From NCBI GenBank assembly GCA_017536685.1, contig JAFXGW010000006.1, positions 1-35,440 on the forward strand: a stretch of DNA of 35,440 nt, read 5' to 3'. This DNA comes from Clostridia bacterium. Lineage in GTDB: Bacteria > Bacillota > Clostridia > TANB77 > CAG-508. Of the stretch, positions 25,921 through 33,340 are shown piece by piece. Under the pieces are notes generated by a model. It had not been told where the DNA came from. It did no database searches and worked only from the letters and a program-made list of their open reading frames with translations. Made by a program: the position numbers and the translations under genes. Each line of letters opens with the position of its first letter. The stretch's first letter is position 1.

Positions 25921-26340
25921 TTAAAATTTGCTTTTAAAAAAATTTATAATTTTAATATACCATTTATTTTTTTCAAGTTTAATCAATGCATTAGTTTGTT
26001 CTTTTTCGTCATCTTGTTTATTATCTTGTATTTGTTTTTGTATAAATAATTTATCATAGCTATATTTTTCTTCAATTATTTCTTTTTCTTCTTGTTTTAT
26101 TTTTGTGCGTTCTTCATCGCTAATTAAAAAATCCCTATAAATATGATATAAAATTATTCTTGTTTCTTTTTTCAAGTCTTTAATATTCTCTAATTTTATA
26201 TTATTTCTTTTATACGTTGTAGATTTATTTTCTTTTATAAGCTGTTTAAGATTAGTAGGTATTTTTTCTAATAATTCTTTAGGTAATAATTTGATTATTA
26301 CATCTACTTCATAAAATGCTTCTTTAAAATTTTCTTCCAT
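25921..26340 (-). CDS. Small conserved-type clostridial protein of unknown function
   Basis: 139 aa, charged and helical. The start (MEENFKEAFYEVDVIIKLLPKELLEKIP) and the middle (ETRIILYHIYRDFLISDEERTKI) resemble a family of small unnamed proteins that I know from clostridial genomes, where the middle reads like LYRDYL. No catalytic motif, signal or membrane segment. ATG with AGGAAAAA upstream. It starts 19 bases after the 343-aa gene, so the two are an operon. Function unknown. Confidence 0.65.
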   Translation of the reverse strand: MEENFKEAFYEVDVIIKLLPKELLEKIPTNLKQLIKENKSTTYKRNNIKLENIKDLKKETRIILYHIYRDFLISDEERTKIKQEEKEIIEEKYSYDKLFIQKQIQDNKQDDEKEQTNALIKLEKNKWYIKIINFFKSKF

Positions 26341-26359
26341 TTTATAATTTTTCCTTTAT

Positions 26360-27391
26360 TTAAATTGTTTTGTCATCTTCATGTGTAATTTCTTTCTCTT
26401 GAGTATCTTTTCCTCTTAATTTATTTAAAAATCTAAAAAATCTATTTTTTAAACTATTATATTCTGGATCTTTAGTTACTTCTAATGTACCAGATTTCAA
26501 TTGTTCTAATGCATAATTCACATCAACGCTTGGTTGTGGCGTATAATCAGCTTCAATTTGGTTTATTGTATTATCATTATTGTTTACTGTAACATATCCT
26601 AAAACATATTTAGGATCTAATGTTGGTTGGTTATGATCATATTTTACAAAACCTTCTGTTAATGAACCGTTTTCTATATCTTCTTTTGGAACAGCAATTA
26701 GCATAATATCTGTTTGTTCAAGTTGACAATAATTTTTATAATGACCACCAACACAAATTTGTGATATTGCAAGCCCTGGAGCATCTGGATAAAAGCTAAC
26801 ATTTCTTTCTAATGATGTTTTTATATCTTCATTTTCTATACTATTTACATAGCCAGAAGATAAGTCTCCTGTTAGAAATAATCCTTGATTTTTAATTTCT
26901 TTTCCTGAAATTGCCCCACCTGTTCTATGTATACCAACTTCAATCTCTGGATCAGTAAAAACATCCAATAAATAACTTATTTGTTCAGCTTGATTTTGTT
27001 TTAATAAATTCGCTTCTTCTGCTGTTTTTCCTTCTATATTAACTCCAGAATTCATGTTTACTAACATCATTATATCTAAAAATTTTAGTTTATCTTGAGC
27101 CTTCAATGATTCTATTTTTTGACCTAGTTCAGGTGTATATCTTTTATATAATTCTTGAATTCCAATTTTTGAAGCAAATTCAAACATTTTTTTCGGTTCT
27201 TCAACTGAGGCTAACCACATTTCGTTTAAAAATTCTGACCTTTTATCTAGCTCTCCTATGACTTCACCTAATATATCTAAATCACCTTTTTTAGCTGCCA
27301 TAACATATGCATCTTTAAATGATTGAGTTTCATTTATCTTTGCAGCAAAATTTGCTTTTTGTTTTTGAATATATTTCTCAGTTTTATCCAT
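26360..27391 (-). CDS. Unknown protein, possibly ADP-ribosyltransferase-like in its middle
   Basis: 343 aa, cytosolic. Residues 1-150 are helical. Residues 153-270 show a pattern like ADP-ribosyltransferase folds: GIHRTGG (153-159) for the HGT-type NAD-binding strand, QGLFLTGDLSSG (169-180) for the loop after it, and DPKYVLGYV (259-267) like the PxxIxGY strand near the end of the domain. The tail (about 310-343) is basic then acidic. No signal peptide. The match is by eye, and no triad can be named with certainty. ATG with AGAGGAT upstream. It is co-transcribed with the 139-aa gene. It could be a toxin, a self-modifying enzyme or something unrelated. Confidence 0.6.
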   Translation of the reverse strand: MDKTEKYIQKQKANFAAKINETQSFKDAYVMAAKKGDLDILGEVIGELDKRSEFLNEMWLASVEEPKKMFEFASKIGIQELYKRYTPELGQKIESLKAQDKLKFLDIMMLVNMNSGVNIEGKTAEEANLLKQNQAEQISYLLDVFTDPEIEVGIHRTGGAISGKEIKNQGLFLTGDLSSGYVNSIENEDIKTSLERNVSFYPDAPGLAISQICVGGHYKNYCQLEQTDIMLIAVPKEDIENGSLTEGFVKYDHNQPTLDPKYVLGYVTVNNNDNTINQIEADYTPQPSVDVNYALEQLKSGTLEVTKDPEYNSLKNRFFRFLNKLRGKDTQEKEITHEDDKTI

Positions 27392-27470
27392 TTTTATCCT
27401 CTTTACACTTTTTTATTATTATACATTATCCAAAAATTATTAACAATTACAATTATAACACAATTATATA

Positions 27471-27499
27471 ACATCTTAATAATTTTATTATTAAGATGT
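27471..27499. repeat. Palindrome in the divergent promoter region
   Basis: A perfect 12-bp inverted repeat (27471-27482 with 27488-27499, arm ACATCTTAATAA) with a 5-base centre, ending 3 bases before the -35 box of the plus-strand gene. The position suits an operator; no T run follows, so it is not a terminator for either side. Confidence 0.5.
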
Positions 27500-27502
27500 G
27501 TA

Positions 27503-27531
27503 TTGATTATTATTTTAAAAAAATATATAAT
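27503..27531 (+). promoter_or_regulatory. Promoter of the glycosyltransferase-like gene
   Basis: TTGATT (27503-27508) and TATAAT (27526-27531), spacer 17. The predicted start of transcription near 27538 is too close to the ATG at 27548 for a leader, which supports the TTG at 27566 as the true start. Confidence 0.6.
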
Positions 27532-27565
27532 TTCACTATAATTTTTTATGAAAGGAAACTATATT

Positions 27566-29156
27566 TTGTCTAAATTAATGAAAAATAATAAATTTCAAAA
27601 TATAATAGATTTTTGTTTAAAAAACATAACCGTAATAATTTCGATAATAGTTGCTATAATCGGTGTTTTATCAATTTTTATAACAGCATATTTTAATACT
27701 ACTTTTTATCATCCAGATGAACTAACTCATTTTAAATATACTATTGGAATTATAGAAATTCTAGTTTCTATAATTGTAGTAGCATTAATAATATTTATAG
27801 TTCAAAAAATATTAAAGAAAATTCCTTCAAAAATTTTACTCATTTTACTTTTAATTGCCTCTTCTGTTTTATTTGTTTTTTGGGTAAAAGTTTTAAAATT
27901 AAATCCAGAAACTGATCAAAAAATGATACATGATATGGCAATAAGTTTTCTAGAAGGAAATATAAAAAATTTCACTCGGAACAGCACAATATTTATTTTT
28001 ATATCCATATCAATTTGGGTTAACTTTTTTTGTAGCTTTAATATACAAAATCTTTGGACAAGACTATATGAATATTTTAATAATAAATTGTATCGCATCT
28101 GTTATTAATATATTTATTTTATACACTATATCAAAAATATTATTTAAAAACGAAAACATCCAAAAAATATTAGTAATTCTTTTAGGTGGTTTTGCTTTAT
28201 ACTGGATGTTTTTCAATCCTCATTTTTATGGAAATATAATAGGACTTACTTTTGCACTTGGAGCTGTACTTTTTACTTTATTTTATTTAGAAAAAAACAA
28301 TTGGCTAAATTTAATTTTAAGTGGAATTCTTATCTCAATAGCAATTTTACTAAAAAGCAATTATAACATTTTCTTATGTGGAATAATTTTAATATTATTT
28401 TTAGATATTATAAAAAAATGGAAATTAAAAAACTTACTTATAATCCCAATATTTTTAATTGGATATCTTGGAATTATACTTGGATATAATACGATTTTAA
28501 ATTATATTGATTTAGATTTACCTGAAGGAGTTCCTATGATAAGTTTTGTTTATATGGGAATGGCTGAGCCTACAAATCTTTCTGCAGGTTGGTATAATAG
28601 TTCGACTATAGATATCTATAGAGAAGCTAATTATAACAACGAGCTTGCCGTTGAAAAAACAATAGACGGAATTACTACTAGATTACAAGAATTTTTACAA
28701 AATCCAATTGATGGATTAAAATATTTTGGAGAAAAAATAGGTTCTACTTGGCTTAACCCTACATTCCAAACAATATTCTATTCACTTCCTGGAACTCGTT
28801 ATAGATGGTATCCAGAATATGCTCATTACTTAGGATATCATGAAACAATTTTAAGTATGGTTGGTGGAGATTTAAAACAAGTTGAAGAATTTATTTTTGA
28901 AATTTATCAAATAATAATTTTCACTTTTGCTGGATTTGGTCTTTTTAAATTATCAAAAACTATTAATTTAAATCAAGCATTTTTACCAATAATATTTGCT
29001 GGTGGATTTATATTCCACATTATTTGGGAAACTAAAGCAATATATGTAATTCAATACTATTTCTTACTTCTACCTTTTGCTGCTTTCGGAATAAATTATT
29101 TTTATGAAAATATATTACCTAAATTATTCAATATATTAAAGAAATTAACAAAATAA
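27566..29156 (+). pseudogene. Polytopic glycosyltransferase-like membrane protein, frameshifted
   Basis: Two overlapping frames make one protein of about 530 aa. The first frame (start TTG at 27566 with AAAGGA 9 bases upstream, or ATG at 27548) runs to 28108 and encodes a membrane helix, FYHPDELTHFKY, more helices and ADQ-like ETDQKMIHDMAISFLEGN. After about 27977 it becomes unlike any membrane protein. The second frame is open from 27966 and continues with YPYQFGLTFFVALIYKIFG, then at least eight helices, to 29156. Removing one base at about 27977 (ACTCGG to ACTGG) joins them. The layout (helices, ADQ motif, YPxQxG loop) fits GT-C-fold membrane glycosyltransferases that use lipid-linked sugars. 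Broken gene or sequence error. Confidence 0.75.
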
Positions 29157-29235
29157 AATCTCAAAACAATTACTATCCATTCTTACTTGACACAAATTAT
29201 TAGCAAACTTTTTATTTCACATAATTTTTCAAGAA

Positions 29236-29268
29236 AAAAGATACATACCAAAAATGTATGTATCTTTT
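29236..29268. terminator. Bidirectional terminator between convergent genes
   Basis: A 12-bp stem (29237-29248 with 29256-29267, arm AAAGATACATAC) with a 7-nt loop, preceded by a run of A and followed by TTTT. It lies between the plus-strand gene ending at 29156 and the minus-strand gene ending at 29273. Confidence 0.8.
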
Positions 29269-29272
29269 AAGT

Positions 29273-30295
29273 TTATTCTTCCACCAAAGTATATTCTGTA
29301 AGTTTTGGAAGTTCTACTCTTTCTAATTCAATATATTTAGGATTATATTTATAATAGTATCTTTCGTCTATTTTTAGGTTTTTGGATTCATTGTCATATA
29401 TTCTTTTTTCAAAACTAATTGATTTAGTAAGAGTATCAACTTTTAATTCCGTAAAACTATTATATATATTTGCTCTTTCACTTATACAGTATCCTTTCAT
29501 TGCTATATTATCAACCTCAACTATTTTTATTTTCAAATTCATTGCCAGTAATAATGTGTTAAAATCTATTTTCCCTACATTTGTACTGTATTTCTTTTGA
29601 TATTCTGCCAATATTTGTGAATTATATACTATATTATTATGTTTAAAGGGTATATGTTCAATATTTGAATAAGTTTTATTTTTCTCATCTACTTTTATCA
29701 AATAATTAAGCCCCCCTTTAGCAGAAGATTCATAATAAAATAAGTTTTCATAATTTCCCGAAAGTTCTTCACTTATATGTGTTCTTTCTACACACATTTC
29801 TCCTTCATTGTATATTTCAAAATCCATGTTTAAACTATATGTAGGAAAAATTTCCGTTACTCCATCATATTCATATTTTTGTATATTCATAAAAGTATAT
29901 TTCCCTAAAGAATCCATTAATACTTTTTCTATATTTCTTATAATAAAAATTCTTTTACAAACAATCATTACATAAATTACAATAATAGAAGAAAGTGCTA
30001 AACCAAAAATTCTTCTAATATATTTAAATTTTTTTGATTTTTTCTTATATACACCTCTTTTTCTTTCACTTTCTATCTTTACATCTTCTTTTAAAACATC
30101 TTCTTCACTTATTAACTCATCAACAGAAATTTCAAATATTTTTGCTAAATTTCTTAATTTCTCAAGTTCTGGAGTAGTTTGACCCGCTTCCCATTTTGAA
30201 ACAGTTTGCCTTGAAACATCTAATTTATATCCTAACTCTTCTTGAGACCATCCTTTTTTCTTTCTTAAATCTAATAATCTTTCATTAAATTTCAT
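29273..30295 (-). CDS. Membrane-anchored XRE regulator, copy 1
   Basis: 340 aa. An HTH_3/XRE domain covers about 1-60 (KKGWSQEELGYKLDVSRQTVSKWEAGQTTPELEKL). A charged linker (about 63-95), one membrane helix (about 98-118) and a beta-rich outer domain of about 220 residues follow. This topology suggests a one-component sensor that reads an outside signal. It is a paralogue of the next gene upstream: same HTH, same layout and a similar end (LPKLTEYTLVEE against LPDLTGYTQIEN). ATG with AAAGGAGCAAAAG upstream, identical in both copies. A palindrome (30311-30337) lies just before the ribosome site. The target genes are not visible. Confidence 0.85.
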   Translation of the reverse strand: MKFNERLLDLRKKKGWSQEELGYKLDVSRQTVSKWEAGQTTPELEKLRNLAKIFEISVDELISEEDVLKEDVKIESERKRGVYKKKSKKFKYIRRIFGLALSSIIVIYVMIVCKRIFIIRNIEKVLMDSLGKYTFMNIQKYEYDGVTEIFPTYSLNMDFEIYNEGEMCVERTHISEELSGNYENLFYYESSAKGGLNYLIKVDEKNKTYSNIEHIPFKHNNIVYNSQILAEYQKKYSTNVGKIDFNTLLLAMNLKIKIVEVDNIAMKGYCISERANIYNSFTELKVDTLTKSISFEKRIYDNESKNLKIDERYYYKYNPKYIELERVELPKLTEYTLVEE

Positions 30296-30310
30296 CTTTT
30301 GCTCCTTTCC

Positions 30311-30337
30311 AATTTTACTAAAAATAGCAGTAAAATT
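30311..30337 (-). promoter_or_regulatory. Palindromic putative operator of XRE copy 1
   Basis: A perfect inverted repeat AATTTTACT-N9-AGTAAAATT (30311-30319 with 30329-30337), immediately upstream of the ribosome site. XRE regulators often bind such sites in their own promoter; binding here is inferred. The 304-base gap 30296-30599 otherwise holds only a terminator-like hairpin and AT-rich sequence. Confidence 0.5.
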
Positions 30338-30504
30338 AAAACACTCTTTAGGTTATATTCTATTAATATAAAACGTTTTATTTCTATATAAAAATTATAA
30401 CATTTTAATCTGTTTTTTGACTATCAATTTTCATTATAAATCTGTCAACAAAAGTTAACATTACTTTGCAGCTAGCTCATATCAACATTTTCACAAATGC
30501 AAAA

Positions 30505-30542
30505 TACGTCATAAAATATTTTATTTAATATCTTATGACGTA
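30505..30542 (-). terminator. Hairpin terminator after XRE copy 2
   Basis: A perfect 10-bp stem (30505-30514 with 30533-30542, arm TACGTCATAA) is followed on the minus strand by TTTTG. It lies about 60 bases after the stop of the 325-aa regulator. Confidence 0.6.
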
Positions 30543-30599
30543 CCTTATTTTTCTTTTTGTTATCAGCTTTATATATTTTTCTACTTACTTTTACAACAA

Positions 30600-31577
30600 C
30601 TAATTTTCTATTTGAGTATAACCAGTTAAGTCTGGTAATCTAACTAAATTTTCATTTACAACACCATAATCTATATTATAGCTTGTTCCTATTGAATGAA
30701 CTTTATCTTCATATTCACGTTTACCAAATGACATTCCCCATTTACTTATTTTAGCACTAATATTATCTTCATAATATTGTCGATTATTAATTGAATACAC
30801 ATTACCATCTATTAAATCTATATTATAGTCAAAATCTGTTGTAATTTCAAAAACACCTTTTTTAGTGAATAAATTTAAACTTTTTAGCATTTCATCTTGA
30901 ATCATTAAATCTTTTTCGGTTAATTGTTTTCGTGCTTCTATTCCCAATTGACTTGCATCTAATTTTTTATATGTTTTATTTACACAATCTATATCGTAAT
31001 ATTCATTTGCATCAGCATCTAAATATTCTATTCTATAAGGCTCTATCCAACCTCCATATAATTTTTTCCATTTAAAGCCTAAATTATATATATACTCATT
31101 TTTTAAATTTGTAATAGCACTGTAGTCTTCGGCAGAAACAATTTCTATAATTCTATAATTACCGATTCTCACATTATATCCGTCTGCATTCGCTTCCTTT
31201 CCAACTTCCAAAAATTTATTAGAAAATGTCATAACCATTAAAAAGCGATACAAAATTATTCCTAAAAATATTCCTATGCATGTTATTGCAATTATTAAGA
31301 TGCAATTTACTAATTTAATATTAGATGTATTATTTTTTTGATTTTCTAATTTTATTTGTTTTTCATTACCTTCTGTTTCATTTTCATCTTTTACTAATTC
31401 ATCTATTGTTGTTTCAAATTCTTTTGCTAGTAATATCATTTTCTCAAGTTCGGGAATTGTTTGACCTATTTCCCATTTTGAAACTGTTTGTCTTGAAACT
31501 CCAACTTTGTCTCCAAGTTCTTCTTGTGATAATCCTAACTTTTTTCTATAATTTAATATTTTTTCTCCAAGCTTCAT
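30600..31577 (-). CDS. Membrane-anchored XRE regulator, copy 2
   Basis: 325 aa, with an XRE domain at about 1-60 (KLGLSQEELGDKVGVSRQTVSKWEIGQTIPELEKM), a charged linker with many Glu, Asn and Lys, and one membrane helix (about 90-114). The outer domain differs from copy 1 but keeps the same end. It is likely a tandem duplicate that has diverged in the sensing part. ATG with AAAGGAGCAAAAG upstream. Upstream lie an 11-bp palindrome and a TTGACA hexamer (31664-31669) with TTTATA 18 bases on, a fair promoter. A hairpin terminator follows the gene, so the copies are transcribed separately. Confidence 0.85.
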   Translation of the reverse strand: MKLGEKILNYRKKLGLSQEELGDKVGVSRQTVSKWEIGQTIPELEKMILLAKEFETTIDELVKDENETEGNEKQIKLENQKNNTSNIKLVNCILIIAITCIGIFLGIILYRFLMVMTFSNKFLEVGKEANADGYNVRIGNYRIIEIVSAEDYSAITNLKNEYIYNLGFKWKKLYGGWIEPYRIEYLDADANEYYDIDCVNKTYKKLDASQLGIEARKQLTEKDLMIQDEMLKSLNLFTKKGVFEITTDFDYNIDLIDGNVYSINNRQYYEDNISAKISKWGMSFGKREYEDKVHSIGTSYNIDYGVVNENLVRLPDLTGYTQIEN

Positions 31578-31591
31578 CTTTTGCTCCTTTC

Positions 31592-31617
31592 AAATTTATA
31601 AAAAATTTTATAAATTT
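31592..31617 (-). promoter_or_regulatory. Palindromic putative operator of XRE copy 2
   Basis: A perfect 11-bp inverted repeat (AAATTTATAAA, 31592-31602 with 31607-31617), at the same place relative to the ribosome site as the palindrome of copy 1 but with different sequence. This suggests that each regulator has its own site. Confidence 0.45.
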
Positions 31618-31817
31618 CAAACAATTTAGGTATCTTTAATATAAATAAAGTATATCATTTTTCTGTCAATTAAATCTACCAATTTGAGTTATAAGTTTGT
31701 CGCACTAAGTTAACATTATTTTAAAAAGCAGTATTTCCAAGCTTTACAATTTCGCACTTTAAACAAATTATTTATTTTCACTTATATTAAAATTTACAAA
31801 CAATCGTAAATATTTTA

Positions 31818-32786
31818 TTAAACAACTTCATATCCTATTAATTTAATTTTATTAGAAATAAATTTTTCATTTAATTCTATATCTTTAGATAAATCTGTTG
31901 TTAAATATTTTTTATTGTCATCAGCAAAAACAGTAACTACAGGTTTGTTTATTTTTTCATTTAATAAAACGCTTCCAATTAAATTTGCACCAGATGAAAT
32001 CCCAATACCCAATCCCAATTCTTTTGCTAAAATTCTTGACATATTTATCGCATCTTCATCATTTACTAAAACAATATCATCTATAGTATTTCTATCAACT
32101 AAATCTGGAACAAAATCATCTCCAATTCCTTCTATTTTATGCTGGCTTATTATTTTTCCTTGAGATATAATCGGCATTTTATCTGGCTCTATTGCAACTA
32201 TTTTAAAATCTTCAATTTCTTTTTTTAATCTTTTTCCAGTCCCCATTAAGGTTCCACCAGTTCCAACACCAGATACAAATCCTCCAACATATTCTTGTAA
32301 TTGTTTTAATATTTCTGCTCCTGTTGTTTCAAAATGTGCTCTAAAATTATCTTCATTTGCAAATTGATTCGCTAAAAAAGCCCCTTCTCTTTCTGCCATC
32401 TTTTTAGCCTCTTCAACACACCTAATAAATCCACCTTCTTCTTTAGAAAACAGTATTACTTTTGCTCCATACCCTTTCATTAATTTTATTCTTTCAACAC
32501 TTGCCCAATCTGGCATAAATATAACAACCGGATGTTTATAATATGCTCCAAGAGCAGCTAGAGCTATTCCTGTATTTCCGCTCGTAGCTTCTACTATCGT
32601 TTGCCCTTCTTTAAGCTGCCCTCTTGATTTGGCATTTTTAATAATGTAATATGCAACTCTATCTTTAATACTTCCACTTAAATTGTAATATTCAAGCTTG
32701 GTATAGATATAAGAATTCTTCCCTTTGTATTCATAATTTATTTTTATCATTGGTGTGTTACCGATTGTATTTAATTTTTCTAACAT
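31818..32786 (-). CDS. cysK: Cysteine synthase (O-acetylserine sulfhydrylase) family
   Basis: 322 aa, a fold-type II PLP enzyme that makes cysteine from O-acetylserine and sulfide. The PLP lysine is K41 in SGSIKDRV. The substrate loop is TSGNTG at 68-73, the phosphate-binding loop is GVGTGGT at 173-179, and a late SSGAN supplies the Ser near the PLP nitrogen. Length is normal and no CBS or ThiS-like domain is attached. ATG with AAGGAGG upstream. It is preceded by a 460-base transcribed leader with a poscysteine-codon ORF and a terminator, so it is very probably controlled by cysteine supply through attenuation. No neighbour shares its transcript. Related enzymes (OPS sulfhydrylase, cystathionine beta-synthase) cannot be fully excluded, but the leader favours cysteine synthesis. 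Confidence 0.9.
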   Translation of the reverse strand: MLEKLNTIGNTPMIKINYEYKGKNSYIYTKLEYYNLSGSIKDRVAYYIIKNAKSRGQLKEGQTIVEATSGNTGIALAALGAYYKHPVVIFMPDWASVERIKLMKGYGAKVILFSKEEGGFIRCVEEAKKMAEREGAFLANQFANEDNFRAHFETTGAEILKQLQEYVGGFVSGVGTGGTLMGTGKRLKKEIEDFKIVAIEPDKMPIISQGKIISQHKIEGIGDDFVPDLVDRNTIDDIVLVNDEDAINMSRILAKELGLGIGISSGANLIGSVLLNEKINKPVVTVFADDNKKYLTTDLSKDIELNEKFISNKIKLIGYEVV

Positions 32787-32845
32787 ATAAGCTTCCTCCT
32801 TAAATAATTTTTCAATAATAATTATTTATAAATTAATTTTCTCTA

Positions 32846-32947
32846 CTACGCTTAGCATTTTATTTAATAGTAAAGAAAAATTTGTGTACATTTTTTAAGC
32901 GTAGCGTTTTATTTAATAGGAAAGGAGACCTTTTCTATTAAATAAAA
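32846..32947 (-). repeat. Hairpins and repeats in the cysK 5' untranslated region
   Basis: Between the attenuator terminator and cysK a 19-bp stem with one mismatch (32907-32925 with 32929-32947) has a 3-base loop. A 13-base word TTTTATTTAATAG occurs at 32907-32919, again near 32859-32871, and inverted at 32935-32947. TACGCTTA and TAAGCGTA form a further arm pair. This could be a second regulatory hairpin, an mRNA stabiliser or a duplicated attenuator remnant. Confidence 0.55.
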
Positions 32948-32983
32948 AAGTATAGTAAGAAATCTGCATCTCCTACTATACTT
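32943..32983 (-). terminator. Attenuator terminator in the cysK leader
   Basis: A 15-bp stem with two G-U pairs (32948-32962 with 32969-32983, arm AAGTATAGTAGGAGA) and a 6-nt loop, followed on the minus strand by six T and ATT. It lies 157 bases before cysK, inside its leader and with no gene before it except the leader ORF. Its 5' arm can instead pair with 33074-33090. Confidence 0.85.
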
Positions 32984-33073
32984 AGTTTACGTTTATATTA
33001 TTATATCTGTTTCTAGAATAAACTTATTTTACTAGAAATCTATTTTATATAAATATTTATTAAAACATAATCA

Positions 33074-33114
33074 CTATTGTAGGTATGCAGAATTAACACT
33101 CATATCTACAACAG
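33074..33114 (-). promoter_or_regulatory. Alternative pairing regions of the cysK attenuator
   Basis: Region 1 (33099-33114, CTGTTGTAGATATGAG) pairs with region 2 (33074-33090, CTGCATACCTACAATAG) over about 14 bp across an 8-base loop. Region 2 also pairs with region 3 (32964-32976, GTAGGAGATGCAG): CTGCAT with ATGCAG and CCTAC with GTAGG. Region 3 is the 5' arm and loop of the terminator, so 2:3 and 3:4 exclude each other. A small hairpin at 33103-33119 can compete for region 1. A further stem at 33010-33038 shortens the distance between regions 2 and 3. Confidence 0.7.
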
Positions 33115-33126
33115 ATACGAATGTAT

Positions 33127-33171
33127 TACTTACAGCAACAACAACAGTTCATGATTAAGTTTTTATTCATA
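33127..33171 (-). CDS. Polycysteine leader peptide of cysK
   Basis: A 14-codon ORF reading MNKNLIMNCCCCCK, with five consecutive Cys codons (TGT TGT TGT TGC TGT), then AAG and TAA. ATG is preceded by AAAGGA about 11 bases upstream. It lies 75 bases after the start of transcription predicted from a perfect promoter, and is followed by alternative RNA hairpins, a terminator and cysK. This is the classic layout of a ribosome-mediated attenuator, with cysteinyl-tRNA as the sensed signal. Polycysteine leader ORFs are known to control cysteine genes in mycobacteria. Too short for a stable protein; a metal-binding microprotein is a weaker alternative. Confidence 0.75.
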
Positions 33172-33252
33172 TTTATACATTTCCTTTCATTTAATTAATA
33201 TTACAAGATTTTTAGAATAAATTTAATGTTCAACAATAATTTAATTTTATAT

Positions 33253-33281
33253 ATTATATTCACATAATATCCTTTTGTCAA
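33253..33281 (-). promoter_or_regulatory. Perfect sigma-A promoter of the cysK leader
   Basis: On the minus strand TTGACA (33276-33281) and TATAAT (33253-33258) with a 17-base spacer. It lies just beyond the end of the CNNM/CBS gene and drives the leader ORF, attenuator and cysK. The gap 32787-33340 is thus almost fully explained as leader and promoter. Confidence 0.9.
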
Positions 33282-33340
33282 ATTATTTGTAAAATATTTT
33301 ATAATGTGTCTATTTCAAACATCTTGTTTAAAATTTGCAC

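Noticed and set aside
33000-33016. A second promoter inside the cysK leader (TATAAT near 32998-33003)
   Set aside because: No acceptable -35 hexamer lies 16-18 bases upstream, and such a start would still be stopped by the terminator.
32787-33281. T-box or SAM riboswitch before cysK
   Set aside because: I find no T-box consensus (UGGN antiterminator bulge) or S-box core; the polycysteine ORF and simple alternative hairpins explain the leader better.
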